Shown here: one piece after another, positions 18,401-27,861 of the stretch
Numbering within the stretch: the stretch's first letter is position 1
Layout: the number at the start of each line of letters is the position of its first letter
From: Erythrobacter sp. AP23
Lineage (GTDB): Bacteria; Pseudomonadota; Alphaproteobacteria; Sphingomonadales; Sphingomonadaceae
Direction of reading: 5' to 3'
DNA length: 64,000 nt
Assembly (NCBI RefSeq): GCF_001542855.1
Contig: NZ_LNBY01000012.1
Coordinates: forward strand, 186,001-250,000
Program-made: the position numbers and the translations under genes
The notes under the pieces: generated by a model
Seen by the model: the letters and a program-made list of their open reading frames with translations, nothing else
What the model was told of the DNA's origin: nothing
Databases searched by the model: none

Positions 18401-19026
18401 CCGAAGCGACGATGCTGGCTGTATCGGCCTACGGTAGTGCCAAAACAGAGGATGGTTTCGTCATCGACGGTCAGGTCAGCCTGACCGATCTCGACGTCGA
18501 CACCACGCGGACCGTATCGTTCCTCGGTGGCACCCAGACGCTTGCGAGCGAAAGCAGCGATGGCGGCATCGCGGCGGCCTTGGGTATCTCCTACGACATC
18601 GAAGGCCCGATGGGCACGATCTCTCCGGGGATCGAGCTGCGCTATGCCGATCAGTCGTTCGACGTCGTCACTGAAACCGGTGGCCCGCTTGCCCTGCGGA
18701 TCGATCGCGAGGACTTCGAAAGCCTCCAGGGTCGTATCGGTCTGGATTACCAGAAGATCAGCGGGACATTCCAACTCGACGCCAATTTCGATTTCGTGCA
18801 CGAGTACGAAGACGGTCCGCAAGCCTTCTCGGCGCAGTTTGCCAACGGCACTGGCCCAGGTGCGCTCTTCCTTCTGGCGAATGGAGACAAGAACTGGGCA
18901 GAAGCAGGTCTGTCGGCTCAATTTGGTACCGAGTCGGCAATGTTTGGGGTCGGATTTGACACGACGATCGGGCGTCACAATGCCAATGCGCAAACCTATC
19001 GCGCGACGGCGACGTTCAAGTACTGA
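15409..19026 (+). CDS. Trypsin-like serine-protease autotransporter
   Basis: This type Va secreted protein (1205 aa) has a signal peptide ending SSPAHA (residues 27-32). The protease domain has an apparent catalytic triad: His85 (FAAHCV), Asp154 (EADIAIATLD) and Ser304 (GGDSGGPLIL). Then come a linker with three SNNRGEA repeats (464-509), a beta-helix region rich in short hydrophobic strands (about 640-770) and a C-terminal autotransporter barrel of about 275 residues ending in the aromatic FKY. The start is fixed by GGAGGGG eight bases upstream. It stands alone between two terminators; substrate is unknown. Confidence 0.93.
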   Translation: MKSSFNRTGGRLLAGAATIAFSSVAMSSPAHAIVPNDNFTPDEIVDEEGDVNGVGMVITNQVGQGGIGICTGTLINPRTVLFAAHCVNDRAASDYDGENVRASVTFTVDAFPGILDWFGTGQTNTDLLVYNINQIRYDPRSLQNPQALGFIEADIAIATLDTPVGTQFDPTTTSLVSTIPTWALLFSPLPSPDEIDPVNGTGYHVNITGYGRTGSGTTGDSQAIDFRRRSAENMLGGLLSLDDRNDAFFGGDGEPFLPQNLYQLDFDDPARTDGDDTTAPDVRDLNLYRDDPLAREGTTAGGDSGGPLILDAANNDLSTENLQIGVLSGGSSFFGSAGFSAYGSSSFYQPLFLYWDYIVATNPYRYVSAIAGDGAWEDPNHWQTDLDPIYRVINEAGEVVNGLPSSPGAGLNGTEPDFGEVCIQTPFFFDPAGVDTTLPTNRCENVGTGETTVDGEPASTAAVSNNRGEAVLSAGTSNAPEEIGVTAGESNNRGEALVSANTSNNRGEAVVSASAGDTGGQVISGSLEQPHATSILFPIEQAQYELGPAEEQPHGPSGGPPEFADADNPAPTLDNGLPGATGFVPDNIDPVVSADPAEQVNARYFDVTLSAAGTTTLSSAVTIDRLTVVGAAGLDIQADGDLTSIIDIMQGGGTINVDGALRTSGDYLMIAGILGGTGTVQTPFFTNIVGAIAPGTMGTIGTLGIDGNAILSSGSTLMIDIGPDNTSDLLEISGGASIGGDVVVGPGIMQQVNGLGQEYTILTAAGGLDGTFNENDISAILSQSFTYTDTAVLMQILAASYRTVIDTSDPVQRAYAQLFDQNRGNSALAELYGLDFADAATIQATFEGLAPVAETAVQQLAAQSLNNLQSFNAMRLRESDLARSGGTIATFGNPLQTAQMQVSRGSQPIVAGALGLDQGEEPTSVREGAIREDFALYLAGGLLSGSGDSMPGYTAVDTDVDGYFFGGGIEHFPSDSSMIGLSVYYSDLDADTALGQKAEATMLAVSAYGSAKTEDGFVIDGQVSLTDLDVDTTRTVSFLGGTQTLASESSDGGIAAALGISYDIEGPMGTISPGIELRYADQSFDVVTETGGPLALRIDREDFESLQGRIGLDYQKISGTFQLDANFDFVHEYEDGPQAFSAQFANGTGPGALFLLANGDKNWAEAGLSAQFGTESAMFGVGFDTTIGRHNANAQTYRATATFKY
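16798..16935 (+). repeat. Coding repeat SNNRGEA, three copies
   Basis: Residues 464-470, 490-496 and 503-509 of the autotransporter are identical (SNNRGEA), each followed by a short [AV][LV][VS]SA-like tail. The underlying DNA copies differ at several third positions, so the peptide rather than the DNA has been kept. A degenerate fourth copy starts near residue 477 (SNAPEEI). Confidence 0.85.
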
Positions 19027-19059
19027 TCGAACGCCGCGAGCAATCGCACAAAACTGGAA

Positions 19060-19094
19060 GGGCCGTCCGGGAAACCGGGCGGCCCTTCCTCCTT
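19060..19094 (+). terminator. Rho-independent terminator of the autotransporter
   Basis: GGGCCGTCCGG (19060-19070) and CCGGGCGGCCC (19075-19085) form an 11-bp stem with a GAAA tetraloop. A pyrimidine tract TTCCTCCTTT follows. Confidence 0.8.
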
Positions 19095-19166
19095 TGCACG
19101 AAAGGATTTTCCTACTCGGTATCTGTGTGCCTAATCAGCCGGCCTCTTTGATCATGGAGGCCCGAT

Positions 19167-19754
19167 ATGAACCGCAAACCGCTTTTCGATGCCGTCCGCA
19201 AGCTGTTGGGGCGCGGCTTCCGCCAGGCCGAAGTCGACGCCCTCGATGCCGCGTTGGACGGCTCGCACGAGGTGCCCCAGGCCCCCGTTCCATCGCGTAG
19301 TATCGGGCCACGCGGCCTCCAACTCATCCGCCAATTCGAAGGCTGCGCGCGCTTGCGTTCCGACGGGCTCATCGAAGCCTATCCCGATCCCGGCACTGGC
19401 GATGCCCCGTGGACCATCGGCTGGGGCGCGACCGGAAAAGGCATCGGCCCGGGCACGGTATGGACGCAAGAGCAATGCGACGATCGCCTTGCCGCCGATA
19501 TCGCCCGGCATGCCGAAGATGTGGCTGTAGCGCTCGGCGATGCGCCGACGACGCAGAATGAGTTCGATGCCCTCGTGAGCTTCCACTACAATACCGGGGC
19601 GATCGGGCGATCGACCCTCCTCAAGCGCCATCTATCGGGCGATCACGCAGCGGCGGCGGCAGAGTTCTCGCGCTGGAACCGCGCAGGAGGACGCGTGTTG
19701 AAGGGTCTCGTGCGTCGGCGCAACGCCGAAGCGACGCTTTATCGATCGCGATGA
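19167..19754 (+). CDS. T4-type lysozyme (GH24 muramidase)
   Basis: The 195-residue protein has a 50-residue N-terminal extension and then a GH24 domain that hydrolyses peptidoglycan. The catalytic Glu is in LIRQFEGCARL (about residue 58), with the Asp/Thr pair in AYPDPGTGDAPWTIGWG, which carries a short insertion relative to T4 lysozyme. FDALVSFHYNTGAIGRSTLLK is a strong family match. There is no signal peptide, holin, spanin or other phage gene nearby, so export route and role are unclear. Confidence 0.87.
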   Translation: MNRKPLFDAVRKLLGRGFRQAEVDALDAALDGSHEVPQAPVPSRSIGPRGLQLIRQFEGCARLRSDGLIEAYPDPGTGDAPWTIGWGATGKGIGPGTVWTQEQCDDRLAADIARHAEDVAVALGDAPTTQNEFDALVSFHYNTGAIGRSTLLKRHLSGDHAAAAAEFSRWNRAGGRVLKGLVRRRNAEATLYRSR

Positions 19755-19844
19755 AAACCGAGAAACTCCGCCGTTTCTAACCCCACCGACGACCGGAACC
19801 GGAACGGACCCGTCGCCGTTGGGGCAGCAAATGGAGCTTAACAA

Positions 19845-20813
19845 ATGACAACCTTGCTAGCAGCCGCGGCCGCCATCGCGCTCGCCGCAAGTGGAGTCTA
19901 TGCGGCTCCCGGAAAGGGCATCGAGAAGAAGGCGAGTGGGGAAGACAATGTCTCTCACGCCTCGGAACGCGTTGCCGAGCGCAAATCCCACGGTAGGGGC
20001 GAAGCGGCACGCTCGCGCCCGGCTGACCCTCGCCAATACAGTCGCGACCACAGCGCGGAGAAGGGCGAGAATCGAAGGCGAACCGCCGTCGATGGTGACC
20101 GCCGGATCGAGCGTTCGGCGGAGCGTCGTCAAACCCCTGTGAAAGCGCTAGGCGAGCAACAAGACTTCGACGGCATGCGCCAAACGCCGGACCATGACTT
20201 CCTATCGCGCGATCGCGTACGCGCGATCATCGACGGATGCCCGCCGGGCCTTGCCGCGAAAAACAATGGCTGCCTGCCGCCCGGCCAATCCGACCAGCTT
20301 GCGAACCGGCTCGAGCGGTGGAACGGCTATGAGTATGGCCCCCGCTTGTTCGGGCTGAGCAATTATGCACCCGGCCGGTTCGTCTATCGGGATGGGTATC
20401 TGCTGCGCCGTGCGGACAAGAATGGCATTGCTGGCTTTATCCCCTTGCTCGGCGGCGCACTGGCCATCGGCAATGCCTGGCCATCCTCCTACGAAAGCTT
20501 CACGGTTCCCGATTACTACGTCGACTATTTCGATCTGGGATCCGCTTCATCCTATCGCTTCGCCGACAATGTCATTTACCGGATCGATCCCGAAAATACC
20601 GCGATCACTTCCGTGGCTGCTTTGCTGACCGGTGACGAATTCGTTGTCGGCCAACCCATGCCGCACGGCTATGACGTCTATAACGTGCCCTATTCCTATC
20701 GCGAACGGTACGCGGACACGGCCAATGCCTGGTACCGCTATTCCGACGGCTACGTCTATCGGATCGATCCCGCAACTCGGATGGTCGCGGCGGCCATCGA
20801 CCTGCTCGTTTGA
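19845..20813 (+). CDS. Exported RcnB-like protein
   Basis: The 322-residue protein starts with a signal peptide (MTTLLAAAAAIALAASGVYA). A long charged, Arg/Glu/Ser-rich, probably disordered region follows (about 21-125), then the motif CPPGLAAKNNGCLPPGQ (about 132-148) common in sphingomonad RcnB-family proteins. The C-terminal half has repeated aromatic YR/DGY modules (FVYRDGYLLRR, VIYRIDPEN, YVYRIDPA). A periplasmic, metal or envelope-stress role is possible but not shown. Confidence 0.72.
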   Translation: MTTLLAAAAAIALAASGVYAAPGKGIEKKASGEDNVSHASERVAERKSHGRGEAARSRPADPRQYSRDHSAEKGENRRRTAVDGDRRIERSAERRQTPVKALGEQQDFDGMRQTPDHDFLSRDRVRAIIDGCPPGLAAKNNGCLPPGQSDQLANRLERWNGYEYGPRLFGLSNYAPGRFVYRDGYLLRRADKNGIAGFIPLLGGALAIGNAWPSSYESFTVPDYYVDYFDLGSASSYRFADNVIYRIDPENTAITSVAALLTGDEFVVGQPMPHGYDVYNVPYSYRERYADTANAWYRYSDGYVYRIDPATRMVAAAIDLLV

Positions 20814-20823
20814 GGCGATGGGT

Positions 20824-21390
20824 ATGATCGGCAAAGGGAATATCCGCTGTTGGTTCGTAGCGATTGTTTCGCTGCCGTTGCTGGCGGCGTGCGGCGACGT
20901 TGAGCCGGATCAGCCCGAGATCGCGACCACGGAAGATGGTTCGCTGACGCTCGCGGCCGCACTGGGGACGAACGACGACCTTGGCAGGCTGCAGCAGGCG
21001 CTGGCGCAGTCGGAACTGTCGGGCGTCTTCGACGGTCCCGCCAGCTACACGGTCCTTGCGCCGACCGACATGGCTTTCGAAGACTTGCGTACCGATGGCA
21101 CGGCGCTCCTCGAAGAAGATCAGCGTCCGATACTCGTTGCGATCCTGCGCGACCATTTGCTGCCGGGACATGTCACTCCGGAGGGTATCGAAGAAGCGAT
21201 TCGAACGCAGGGCGGCCCCGTGACCATGACGACTCTCGGCGAAACCGATGTGGTCTTCACAAAGTCAGGCGACACGATCACGGTCGAAATGGGTGGGGCT
21301 GCGCGCGCGACCCTTTCGGGCACCGCCATTGCAGCAAACAACGGCGTGGTGATCCCTATCGACAGCGTGTTGCTTCCGCCCAAGGGGTGA
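20824..21390 (+). CDS. Fasciclin (FAS1) domain lipoprotein
   Basis: The 188-residue protein has a lipobox (LPLLAACGD, Cys near residue 23) and one FAS1 domain, with the H1-like SYTVLAPTDMAFEDL and the H2-like ATLSGTAIAANNGVVIPIDSVLLP. FAS1 domains mediate adhesion or ligand binding outside the cell. The ATG at 20824 is chosen over 20818 because GAGG then lies eight bases upstream. It follows the RcnB-like gene by ten bases, so the two are probably one transcript. Confidence 0.87.
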   Translation: MIGKGNIRCWFVAIVSLPLLAACGDVEPDQPEIATTEDGSLTLAAALGTNDDLGRLQQALAQSELSGVFDGPASYTVLAPTDMAFEDLRTDGTALLEEDQRPILVAILRDHLLPGHVTPEGIEEAIRTQGGPVTMTTLGETDVVFTKSGDTITVEMGGAARATLSGTAIAANNGVVIPIDSVLLPPKG

Positions 21391-21397
21391 ATGCGGC

Positions 21398-24300
21398 TCA
21401 ATAGTCGCGGCTGATTTCGGCCACGACGCTTTCGCGCCCAACGGTCGAAACCGCTGCGAGCAACGACAACCAACTGGTCACGCGGAACTCGACTTCGGTC
21501 GCGCTGTAACCGCGCCCGTCGGTGATGATCTCGGCATAGAAACGTCGCCCGAAGTTCTTGCCCAGGGCGACCCCGGTCCCGCGCCCGAGGGCTGGATCCG
21601 CGCTGACGATCCGCAGCCGATCGAGGCCGATGGCACTGCGCAACTGGTTGATCGGGTCCATCCCGCCCCCACCGCGCAGGCTCGCTACCGCAGCGCCCAA
21701 TTGCAGCGCATCGGTCGCGGAAAGGCTGGTCACCGAACCGCCGAACAACAAGCGCGCGAGCAGCTCTTCCTCGGGTAGCGAGGGATTGGAACTGAATGCG
21801 ATCTCGGGCTGGGTCGCACTGCCACGGACGGTCGCTTCCACGGTCAGGCCGTCGCGCTCGGTTTCGGCACGAATGTCTAGCCTCGGGTCGATCGGGACAT
21901 TGGCATCGAACTCGATCTCGCCTCGGGTCAGTTCGAAACGCGTTCCGGCGAAGGTGTAGTCTCCGCGCACCACCTCCGCGCTGCCGCCGATCCGCGGATC
22001 GTCGGTCGTCCCACGCAGAATGATATCTGCCGACCATTCGCTGTCGAGACCCATCCCGTCGACGTCGATCCTGCTGGCGGCCCGCGCATCGACAAGATAG
22101 CGCCAGGGCCTGCCGGGAGCGACCTGGGGAGCGCGATTGGCCGGAGCGTTTATCTCCCGCGTGGCGATCTGCGGCAGGCGCAGGTCGTCGGCTGCCGTGC
22201 CGAGCCGCCAGCTTGCCCGATCGACCCGGACGCGGCCCGCAATGGTGCCGCCGAGCCCGTTGGAAACGATTCGCAGCGGTCCGGTAATCGTTGCACTCAG
22301 CCCTCCGGTCTCGATCAATTGCGCGTTCCTGGCCGCTATGCGCAAGTCGATGATCGGTCCGCGTATCTCCAGCACCCGGCCCTCGACCGCCTCGCCCAGC
22401 GTCCGCAGGTCGACGATACCGCTGCCGCTCACGCTGCCGCCATCGGCAGGCGTCCCGGCAAAGCGGGCCAGCTGAAGCCGCGAACCGCGAAACCGCCCGC
22501 GAACGGAGATGTCGCGAATGTCCGTGCCCGACAGCGAACTGCGCAGTTGCAGCGTTTCGCCCGAGATCGATCCACGCACGGTAGGGTCCTCGAGCGTACC
22601 GGTCGCATCGGCGGCAATCGCGATCGGGCCGGTAATGTCGAAAGTATCCAGCGCTGCGAGCCGCCAAAGGCTCTCCGCCGCGCCGTGATAGCGCAATTGC
22701 GCGAACAGTCCCCCGGCGCGCAGCCTATCGATCAAGATACCCGAGCCGGGTAGGCCGGTAATCCGCGCCTGCACACGACCGCGCCGGATATCATCGTTGC
22801 GTAGCAGGGCGCGCGCTTCGAGTTCGGTTTCGCTGAGCCGTGCGACAAGGGCGACATCGACCGGACGCGATGTCAGCACGAGGCCGGAGCGCGTCAGCCC
22901 GTCGATCCGTACTTTCGCATCGCTTACCGGCAGCCGGTCGGCACCGGTGCGGTAGGTAACGACCCCCGATATCGTGCCCCCCAGTCCGGTATCGGGGCGG
23001 ACGATGTCGATCAGGGAGAGCGGCATGCGCGCAAGCTTGAAATCGAAATCGAGATCACCGCCGCCAAAACTCCCCGACGCGATCAGACCGCCATCGCCGT
23101 AGGAAAGCTGCGTCGGCGCAAGACGCCAGCCGCCGTCTGCCTGATTGGTCAGAACAGCCCGGCGGGGCATGGAAATGCGCCTGCCCGCGAATTCGCCCTG
23201 CGCGGCAAGGGCAATGCGATCGGGGCGGATGCCGGCATTGACGTCGAGCACGAACCGCCCGCTGCGCCGGCCCGCCAGTGAGGCATCGACCTGGCCGATG
23301 CCATTCTCGACCTCTCCCTGCGCCGCCAGGCGGGCGATGAACAGCGTGCCGTAGGAAAGCCCCGCCGCCGTACCCGAACCGACGAAAGTCGTGCTTCCCT
23401 GCCGGATCAGACCCGAGGCTTCGACATCGGCGCGTGCGATGCGAAGCGGCGTTTCGCCGCCGAAGCGCGCATTGCGGGCCTGCAACGCAATGTCGAGCCC
23501 CTGCCCGCCGCCACGCGGCGCCAGCGCAACCGTTCCGTCGAGCCCGCCCCCGGCGAAGGCCAGCATGCCCTCTGCGCCGCCCTGCACGAAAGCGACGCTG
23601 CCGGTGACGCCGGTATCGGATACGCGCATCCGGTCGATTGCGATACGCGTCGGGCCGCCTTCGGGTGCGGTCAGGTCCAACGTGCCCGCGAAAGGTCCGA
23701 GGAGCGAATCGCCTGCGGCATCGATCGCGAAGCCCTCGCCGCTCGGTGCAATGGCCAAACGGACATTTTCCAGTCCGGTTGCCGGTCGGGCGAAAACGAG
23801 CGCCGCGCTCGGTCCGGCATCGCTCACACTCGCCTCGACCGTGAAATCTCCGAAGTCGACATGCGTGCCCGCTCCCGCCACGCGCGTGGTGCCCTCGCGC
23901 ACGCTGCCGTCGAGGGCGAGTTGCACCTTGCTTGCATCCACGCGCAATCGGTCGAACTCGAGCGGGGCTGCGCCGCCCATTGCAAGCCCGCCGCGCACTC
24001 GGATCGGCGCGCCTGCGAGATTGGCGAGCGTGGCATTGGTTACCGGCGAGATCCGCGCATCGAGCTGTGCAGTCAGGCGCCAGGGCGCTCCCGGCGCGAG
24101 GGCGAGATCGATCATTGCCGTGCCCCCCGCCCTACCGACATCGTCGAGTACCAGCTGCTGCGCGCTCACCGGTCCGCGGATCCGGTATCGCCCGCTGGAC
24201 ACATCGCCGCGCAGCGCAAGATTGGCGGATGTGCCGGGGAAGGCGATCCGCAAATCGTCGGCCAACAGGCGTGAACCGGTGAGGACCAAAGTCCCCCGCC

Positions 24301-25609
24301 CGATACCGTTCACCAGGCGTGGATCGACCAGCGCATTGCCGCTGGTCACGCTCGCCACCGCCACGTCGAGCGGCAGGCTCCAGCGCGTTCCGTCATACTG
24401 CGCCGTGCCTTGTTGGCGGAGCCCCGACAGCAGCGTGCCATCAAGGTCGAGCTCTCCTACGCGAAGGTCGTGGGCAATCGCGAGATCGCGCAAGGGCCCG
24501 TCAAGCGTGGCAGTGAGCCGCGTGTTCCGCAGCTCGAGACCGTCGCCCAACAGGCCGGGATCGCGCACGAATGCATCCAGTTCGAGCCCGTCGACGCGAT
24601 TCTCCGCGAGGTCGAGCAGGCCATCCGCCACGAGGCCGAGCCCGCGTCCAATCACCCGCGCTCGGCCATCGAAAACACGGTTGTCGATCGCCAGCTCCGC
24701 CTGGAGCGCCACATCCTCGCCCAGCGCCCGTGCCGGGACCCCGGAAAGATAGTCCGAAGGGTCGATCTTGCCCAGAAGTCCGAAAATGCCGGCGCGATTG
24801 GTCAGGCGTAGTGCCGCGACCCGCCCCTCCTCACTCTGGACCAGCAGCCCGCCCGTCCATTGCGACCAGGTTCCATCGCCCCTGATGCGCGCGGTGTGAG
24901 CAGTGTCGAGGCCGGCCAGCCGTGCCAGTGGACCATCCGCTTCAGCCGCGACATCGAGCGACATGTAGAAATCGTCGCCATCGGGTTCGGCATCGAGCAA
25001 CAGCGCCAGCCGGTCGCGCTGCCCCAATCGCCCGTCGAGATCGACCATCAGCCGCCGGTCGGCGACCTGGGCACTGCCAGCCAGATCGACCCTCTGCGCG
25101 CGATCCCCCGCTATCCCGCGCGCGAGCGTCAGATTGTCGATCGTGAACTCTTCGACCGAGATATCGAAACCGGGCAGAATCGGTCCCTCTTCCTCGCTCG
25201 GCAGAAATTCGGGAATGCGCGCAAGTTGCGCGCGGCGGGCGGCGAAGCTGTCGATCTCGAGCCGGTTCGACAGCCAGGCGCCAGGATTCCAGTCGATCTC
25301 GGCACGCGGGATGGTGAGGAAGACACCCTGCGGGTCGGACAATTGCACATCGTGCAGGATCGCCGCTCCGTAAAGATTGCCCTCGATCCGACCGATCCGG
25401 ATGTTGAGCCCGTTGGGAAAGGTCTGCTCGGCGATCCGGTTGGCCAGGAAGCGTTCGCCAAGCGGCGTGTTGAGCACCACCAGGGCGCTCGCCACGAGAA
25501 AGACCAGGGCCGCAGCGAGGCCAAGCAGCCATTTGCCGGTCCTCCCCAGCCGCGAAGCACTCGCGGACGGAACCGGCCGCTCCTCCAGGGCGTCGACCTC
25601 GTCCGCCAT
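21398..25609 (-). CDS. tamB: Translocation and assembly module protein TamB
   Basis: TamB (1403 aa) is the inner-membrane-anchored, periplasm-spanning partner of TamA. It is implicated in outer-membrane protein assembly and phospholipid transport. One N-terminal membrane helix (about 27-47) is followed by the AsmA-like start (RFLANRIAEQTFPNGLNIRI). More than 1000 residues of beta-rich, glycine/aspartate-patterned repeats follow, then the conserved C-terminal DUF490 domain, ending with a terminal SRDY. It overlaps the tamA stop by one base (TGATG). Confidence 0.95.
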   Translation of the reverse strand: MADEVDALEERPVPSASASRLGRTGKWLLGLAAALVFLVASALVVLNTPLGERFLANRIAEQTFPNGLNIRIGRIEGNLYGAAILHDVQLSDPQGVFLTIPRAEIDWNPGAWLSNRLEIDSFAARRAQLARIPEFLPSEEEGPILPGFDISVEEFTIDNLTLARGIAGDRAQRVDLAGSAQVADRRLMVDLDGRLGQRDRLALLLDAEPDGDDFYMSLDVAAEADGPLARLAGLDTAHTARIRGDGTWSQWTGGLLVQSEEGRVAALRLTNRAGIFGLLGKIDPSDYLSGVPARALGEDVALQAELAIDNRVFDGRARVIGRGLGLVADGLLDLAENRVDGLELDAFVRDPGLLGDGLELRNTRLTATLDGPLRDLAIAHDLRVGELDLDGTLLSGLRQQGTAQYDGTRWSLPLDVAVASVTSGNALVDPRLVNGIGRGTLVLTGSRLLADDLRIAFPGTSANLALRGDVSSGRYRIRGPVSAQQLVLDDVGRAGGTAMIDLALAPGAPWRLTAQLDARISPVTNATLANLAGAPIRVRGGLAMGGAAPLEFDRLRVDASKVQLALDGSVREGTTRVAGAGTHVDFGDFTVEASVSDAGPSAALVFARPATGLENVRLAIAPSGEGFAIDAAGDSLLGPFAGTLDLTAPEGGPTRIAIDRMRVSDTGVTGSVAFVQGGAEGMLAFAGGGLDGTVALAPRGGGQGLDIALQARNARFGGETPLRIARADVEASGLIRQGSTTFVGSGTAAGLSYGTLFIARLAAQGEVENGIGQVDASLAGRRSGRFVLDVNAGIRPDRIALAAQGEFAGRRISMPRRAVLTNQADGGWRLAPTQLSYGDGGLIASGSFGGGDLDFDFKLARMPLSLIDIVRPDTGLGGTISGVVTYRTGADRLPVSDAKVRIDGLTRSGLVLTSRPVDVALVARLSETELEARALLRNDDIRRGRVQARITGLPGSGILIDRLRAGGLFAQLRYHGAAESLWRLAALDTFDITGPIAIAADATGTLEDPTVRGSISGETLQLRSSLSGTDIRDISVRGRFRGSRLQLARFAGTPADGGSVSGSGIVDLRTLGEAVEGRVLEIRGPIIDLRIAARNAQLIETGGLSATITGPLRIVSNGLGGTIAGRVRVDRASWRLGTAADDLRLPQIATREINAPANRAPQVAPGRPWRYLVDARAASRIDVDGMGLDSEWSADIILRGTTDDPRIGGSAEVVRGDYTFAGTRFELTRGEIEFDANVPIDPRLDIRAETERDGLTVEATVRGSATQPEIAFSSNPSLPEEELLARLLFGGSVTSLSATDALQLGAAVASLRGGGGMDPINQLRSAIGLDRLRIVSADPALGRGTGVALGKNFGRRFYAEIITDGRGYSATEVEFRVTSWLSLLAAVSTVGRESVVAEISRDY

Positions 25610-27861
25610 CAGAAGGCCTGCCCCAGCGAAATATAGACACCGACTGCGGAGTCCTCCGGCTCAGGATTGAGCGGGAAGCCGACATCCAGGCGGATGGGAC
25701 CGAAACCGGTGGTGTAGCGAACACCAAGCCCCGCCCCCATCTTGATCTCGCCGAAATCAGGCGTGGTCGATGTGGACACACTGCCAAGGTCGAAGAAGGG
25801 CACGGCCGAAACCGCCCCATCGAGCAAGCCGGTGCCGATCCGCGCCTCGATCGAGGCCTCCACGAGGCTGCGCCCGCCTGTGGCTTCCATGAAGTCGTTC
25901 TTCGGCCCGATCGCCTGATAGCCATAACCGCGTACCGACCCGCCGCCTCCCGCATAGAGCCTGCGCGAGGGCGCGATGCCGACGAGCTCGGCCCCCTGGA
26001 TACTGGCAAAGGCGGCGCGTGCAGCTATCACCGTGCGATTGCCGACCGTCTGGTAGTATGCGGCATCGACGCGGTTGCGCAGGTAGTAGTATTGCACGCC
26101 CTGTGTGCGTGAGGTTTCGGGCGCGAGAAAGCCCGTCACGCGGAACCCGCGCGTCGGATCGAGCAGGGAATCGCTGGTATCGAGTGTTGCCCGGCCAAAC
26201 AGCGCGCCGACGAAATAGGTTTGCCGTGGCCGCTCCACCCCTTCGACGATGCGGTTGCGTTCGTCGGTCGCAAGCACTTCGGCGCCAATTCCCCAGGCGA
26301 GCGGCTTTTGGAAAAGGAGGGTCGACGTGCGTTCATATGTCCCCGTCAACGCTACGGTGCGCGCGTCATAGGCGACGGTATCGATGCTTGAGGCATAGGC
26401 ATCGACGGTGAGAACCTTGTCGCGCCCACCGAAATTGTTCTTGCGGAACGTGATCCCGGCAAGCTGCTCGCGCGTACCGAGGATGCCGCGCAGGCGCAGC
26501 GCGCCTTCCGGCGGAAAGAGGTTGCGATGCTCCCAGCTCGCCTGGACCCGGATGCCCTCTTCCGAACCATAGCCGATCGCGCCCGCAATGGTGCGCAGCT
26601 TGGCCCGTTCCATGGTGACATCCATTGCGACCACGCCGGGCTCGTCGCCCTGCGGTGGCCGGATCTCCCGCGCTTCGACCCCGACCGCAGATACGAGCCC
26701 CGTCGCGGTGACTGCCCGGCGCAAGTCGAATTCGAGGCTGCGGCGGTAGATGTCTCCGGATTCGAACCGCGCGATGCGTTCGAGGTGACGGCTCGATAGA
26801 AACGCCTCGTCGCTGCTGAAGACTTGGCCGAAGACATATTTGCCATTGGGCCGCACGGGTATTGTCAAATCGCCCTCGACCCGTTCGTGATCGATCAGCA
26901 ATTCGGGCTCGTCGATCTCGGCGAAGGCGTAACCACTCTCGCCCAGCGCGCGGTCGAGATTGAAGCGTTCGGCCATGATCGTATCGGACTGCAGATAATC
27001 GCCGACCTGGATATTGAAGGAATCGCGCAACGACGCTGCATCCACCGCAGTATCCAGCTGCCCGAGGTCTATAGATCCATAGGTGTAGCGCGCGCCCGGA
27101 ATGACGTCGAAGCGTACGCGCGGGCGCTGGTCTGCAGTGTCCTCGCCCGCATCGCGTGTGGCGATGGTGCGGACGATCTCGCCATCGTAATAGCCGTAGA
27201 CGCGCAGCAGGTTGGTGAGCAATTCCTCATCTTCGCGCGCCCGCGCTGCGAGCTGAGCGACATTCTCGTCGCCATCGTTCAGTTCTTCGACGGTCGAGAG
27301 CGCTTCGAAGCGGTCGACGAAATCGCCGCGCTGGCTGAACGGCGGCTCCTGCTGCGGGAAGCCGAGCACCAGCGTTTCGGACAATTCCTCGATTTCCGCC
27401 TCGTCGAATGCGACCTGAGGCGCATCTTCGAGCAATTGCGCGAATTCGATGTCGTCTTCGGGTTCCAGCGGTTGGAGCGGCTCGAGTTCGACATTCTCGG
27501 GCCAGGCTACCGACATTCCCGGAATCTCCGCGATGGGAGTTTCCGCATCCAGATCGGGCACGGTATCGACGCCCGGCCCAGCCGCGTCGTCGGTTCCCTG
27601 CCGCGCCCATTCGTCCGGGTTCTCGACCGCGCTGTCGGGAATCAGATCCTCGAGCGAGGGCGGGACCTCGCTATCCTGCGCGGCAATTGGCGGAGCACCT
27701 GCCACGGCAAGCGCGGCAAGGCAGGTGGTCAGCGCTACACGAGCGCTCTCAATCGGCGATCTTGTACTCGGCTGCCAGCCCGTCTTTGGAAGGCAGGGCC
27801 TCGTCGCGGCGCTTCGCACGCGGGGCGGTTGCAGCGGCGATAAGGCGCCTCTGCTCGGCAT
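25609..27861 (-). CDS. tamA: Omp85-family outer membrane protein TamA
   Basis: TamA is a BamA-like barrel with periplasmic POTRA domains. The product has a signal-like segment ending APPIAAQD, an acidic linker (about 75-140), POTRA-like sequence ([26 protein letters not shown]), and a C-terminal 16-strand Omp85 barrel. [19 protein letters not shown] is the conserved (V/I)RGY/F loop. The start is uncertain: ATG 27861 (750 aa) or GTG 27819 (736 aa). Both lie inside the bpt gene and give an unusually long N-terminus before the signal core. An open frame reaching 28041 runs further through bpt and is not credible. Confidence 0.9.
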   Translation of the reverse strand: MPSRGALSPLQPPRVRSAATRPCLPKTGWQPSTRSPIESARVALTTCLAALAVAGAPPIAAQDSEVPPSLEDLIPDSAVENPDEWARQGTDDAAGPGVDTVPDLDAETPIAEIPGMSVAWPENVELEPLQPLEPEDDIEFAQLLEDAPQVAFDEAEIEELSETLVLGFPQQEPPFSQRGDFVDRFEALSTVEELNDGDENVAQLAARAREDEELLTNLLRVYGYYDGEIVRTIATRDAGEDTADQRPRVRFDVIPGARYTYGSIDLGQLDTAVDAASLRDSFNIQVGDYLQSDTIMAERFNLDRALGESGYAFAEIDEPELLIDHERVEGDLTIPVRPNGKYVFGQVFSSDEAFLSSRHLERIARFESGDIYRRSLEFDLRRAVTATGLVSAVGVEAREIRPPQGDEPGVVAMDVTMERAKLRTIAGAIGYGSEEGIRVQASWEHRNLFPPEGALRLRGILGTREQLAGITFRKNNFGGRDKVLTVDAYASSIDTVAYDARTVALTGTYERTSTLLFQKPLAWGIGAEVLATDERNRIVEGVERPRQTYFVGALFGRATLDTSDSLLDPTRGFRVTGFLAPETSRTQGVQYYYLRNRVDAAYYQTVGNRTVIAARAAFASIQGAELVGIAPSRRLYAGGGGSVRGYGYQAIGPKNDFMEATGGRSLVEASIEARIGTGLLDGAVSAVPFFDLGSVSTSTTPDFGEIKMGAGLGVRYTTGFGPIRLDVGFPLNPEPEDSAVGVYISLGQAF

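Noticed and set aside
19167..19754. Prophage remnant suggested by the GH24 lysozyme
   Set aside because: No integrase, capsid, tail, holin or att-like repeat is seen on either side, and flanking genes are chromosomal envelope functions.
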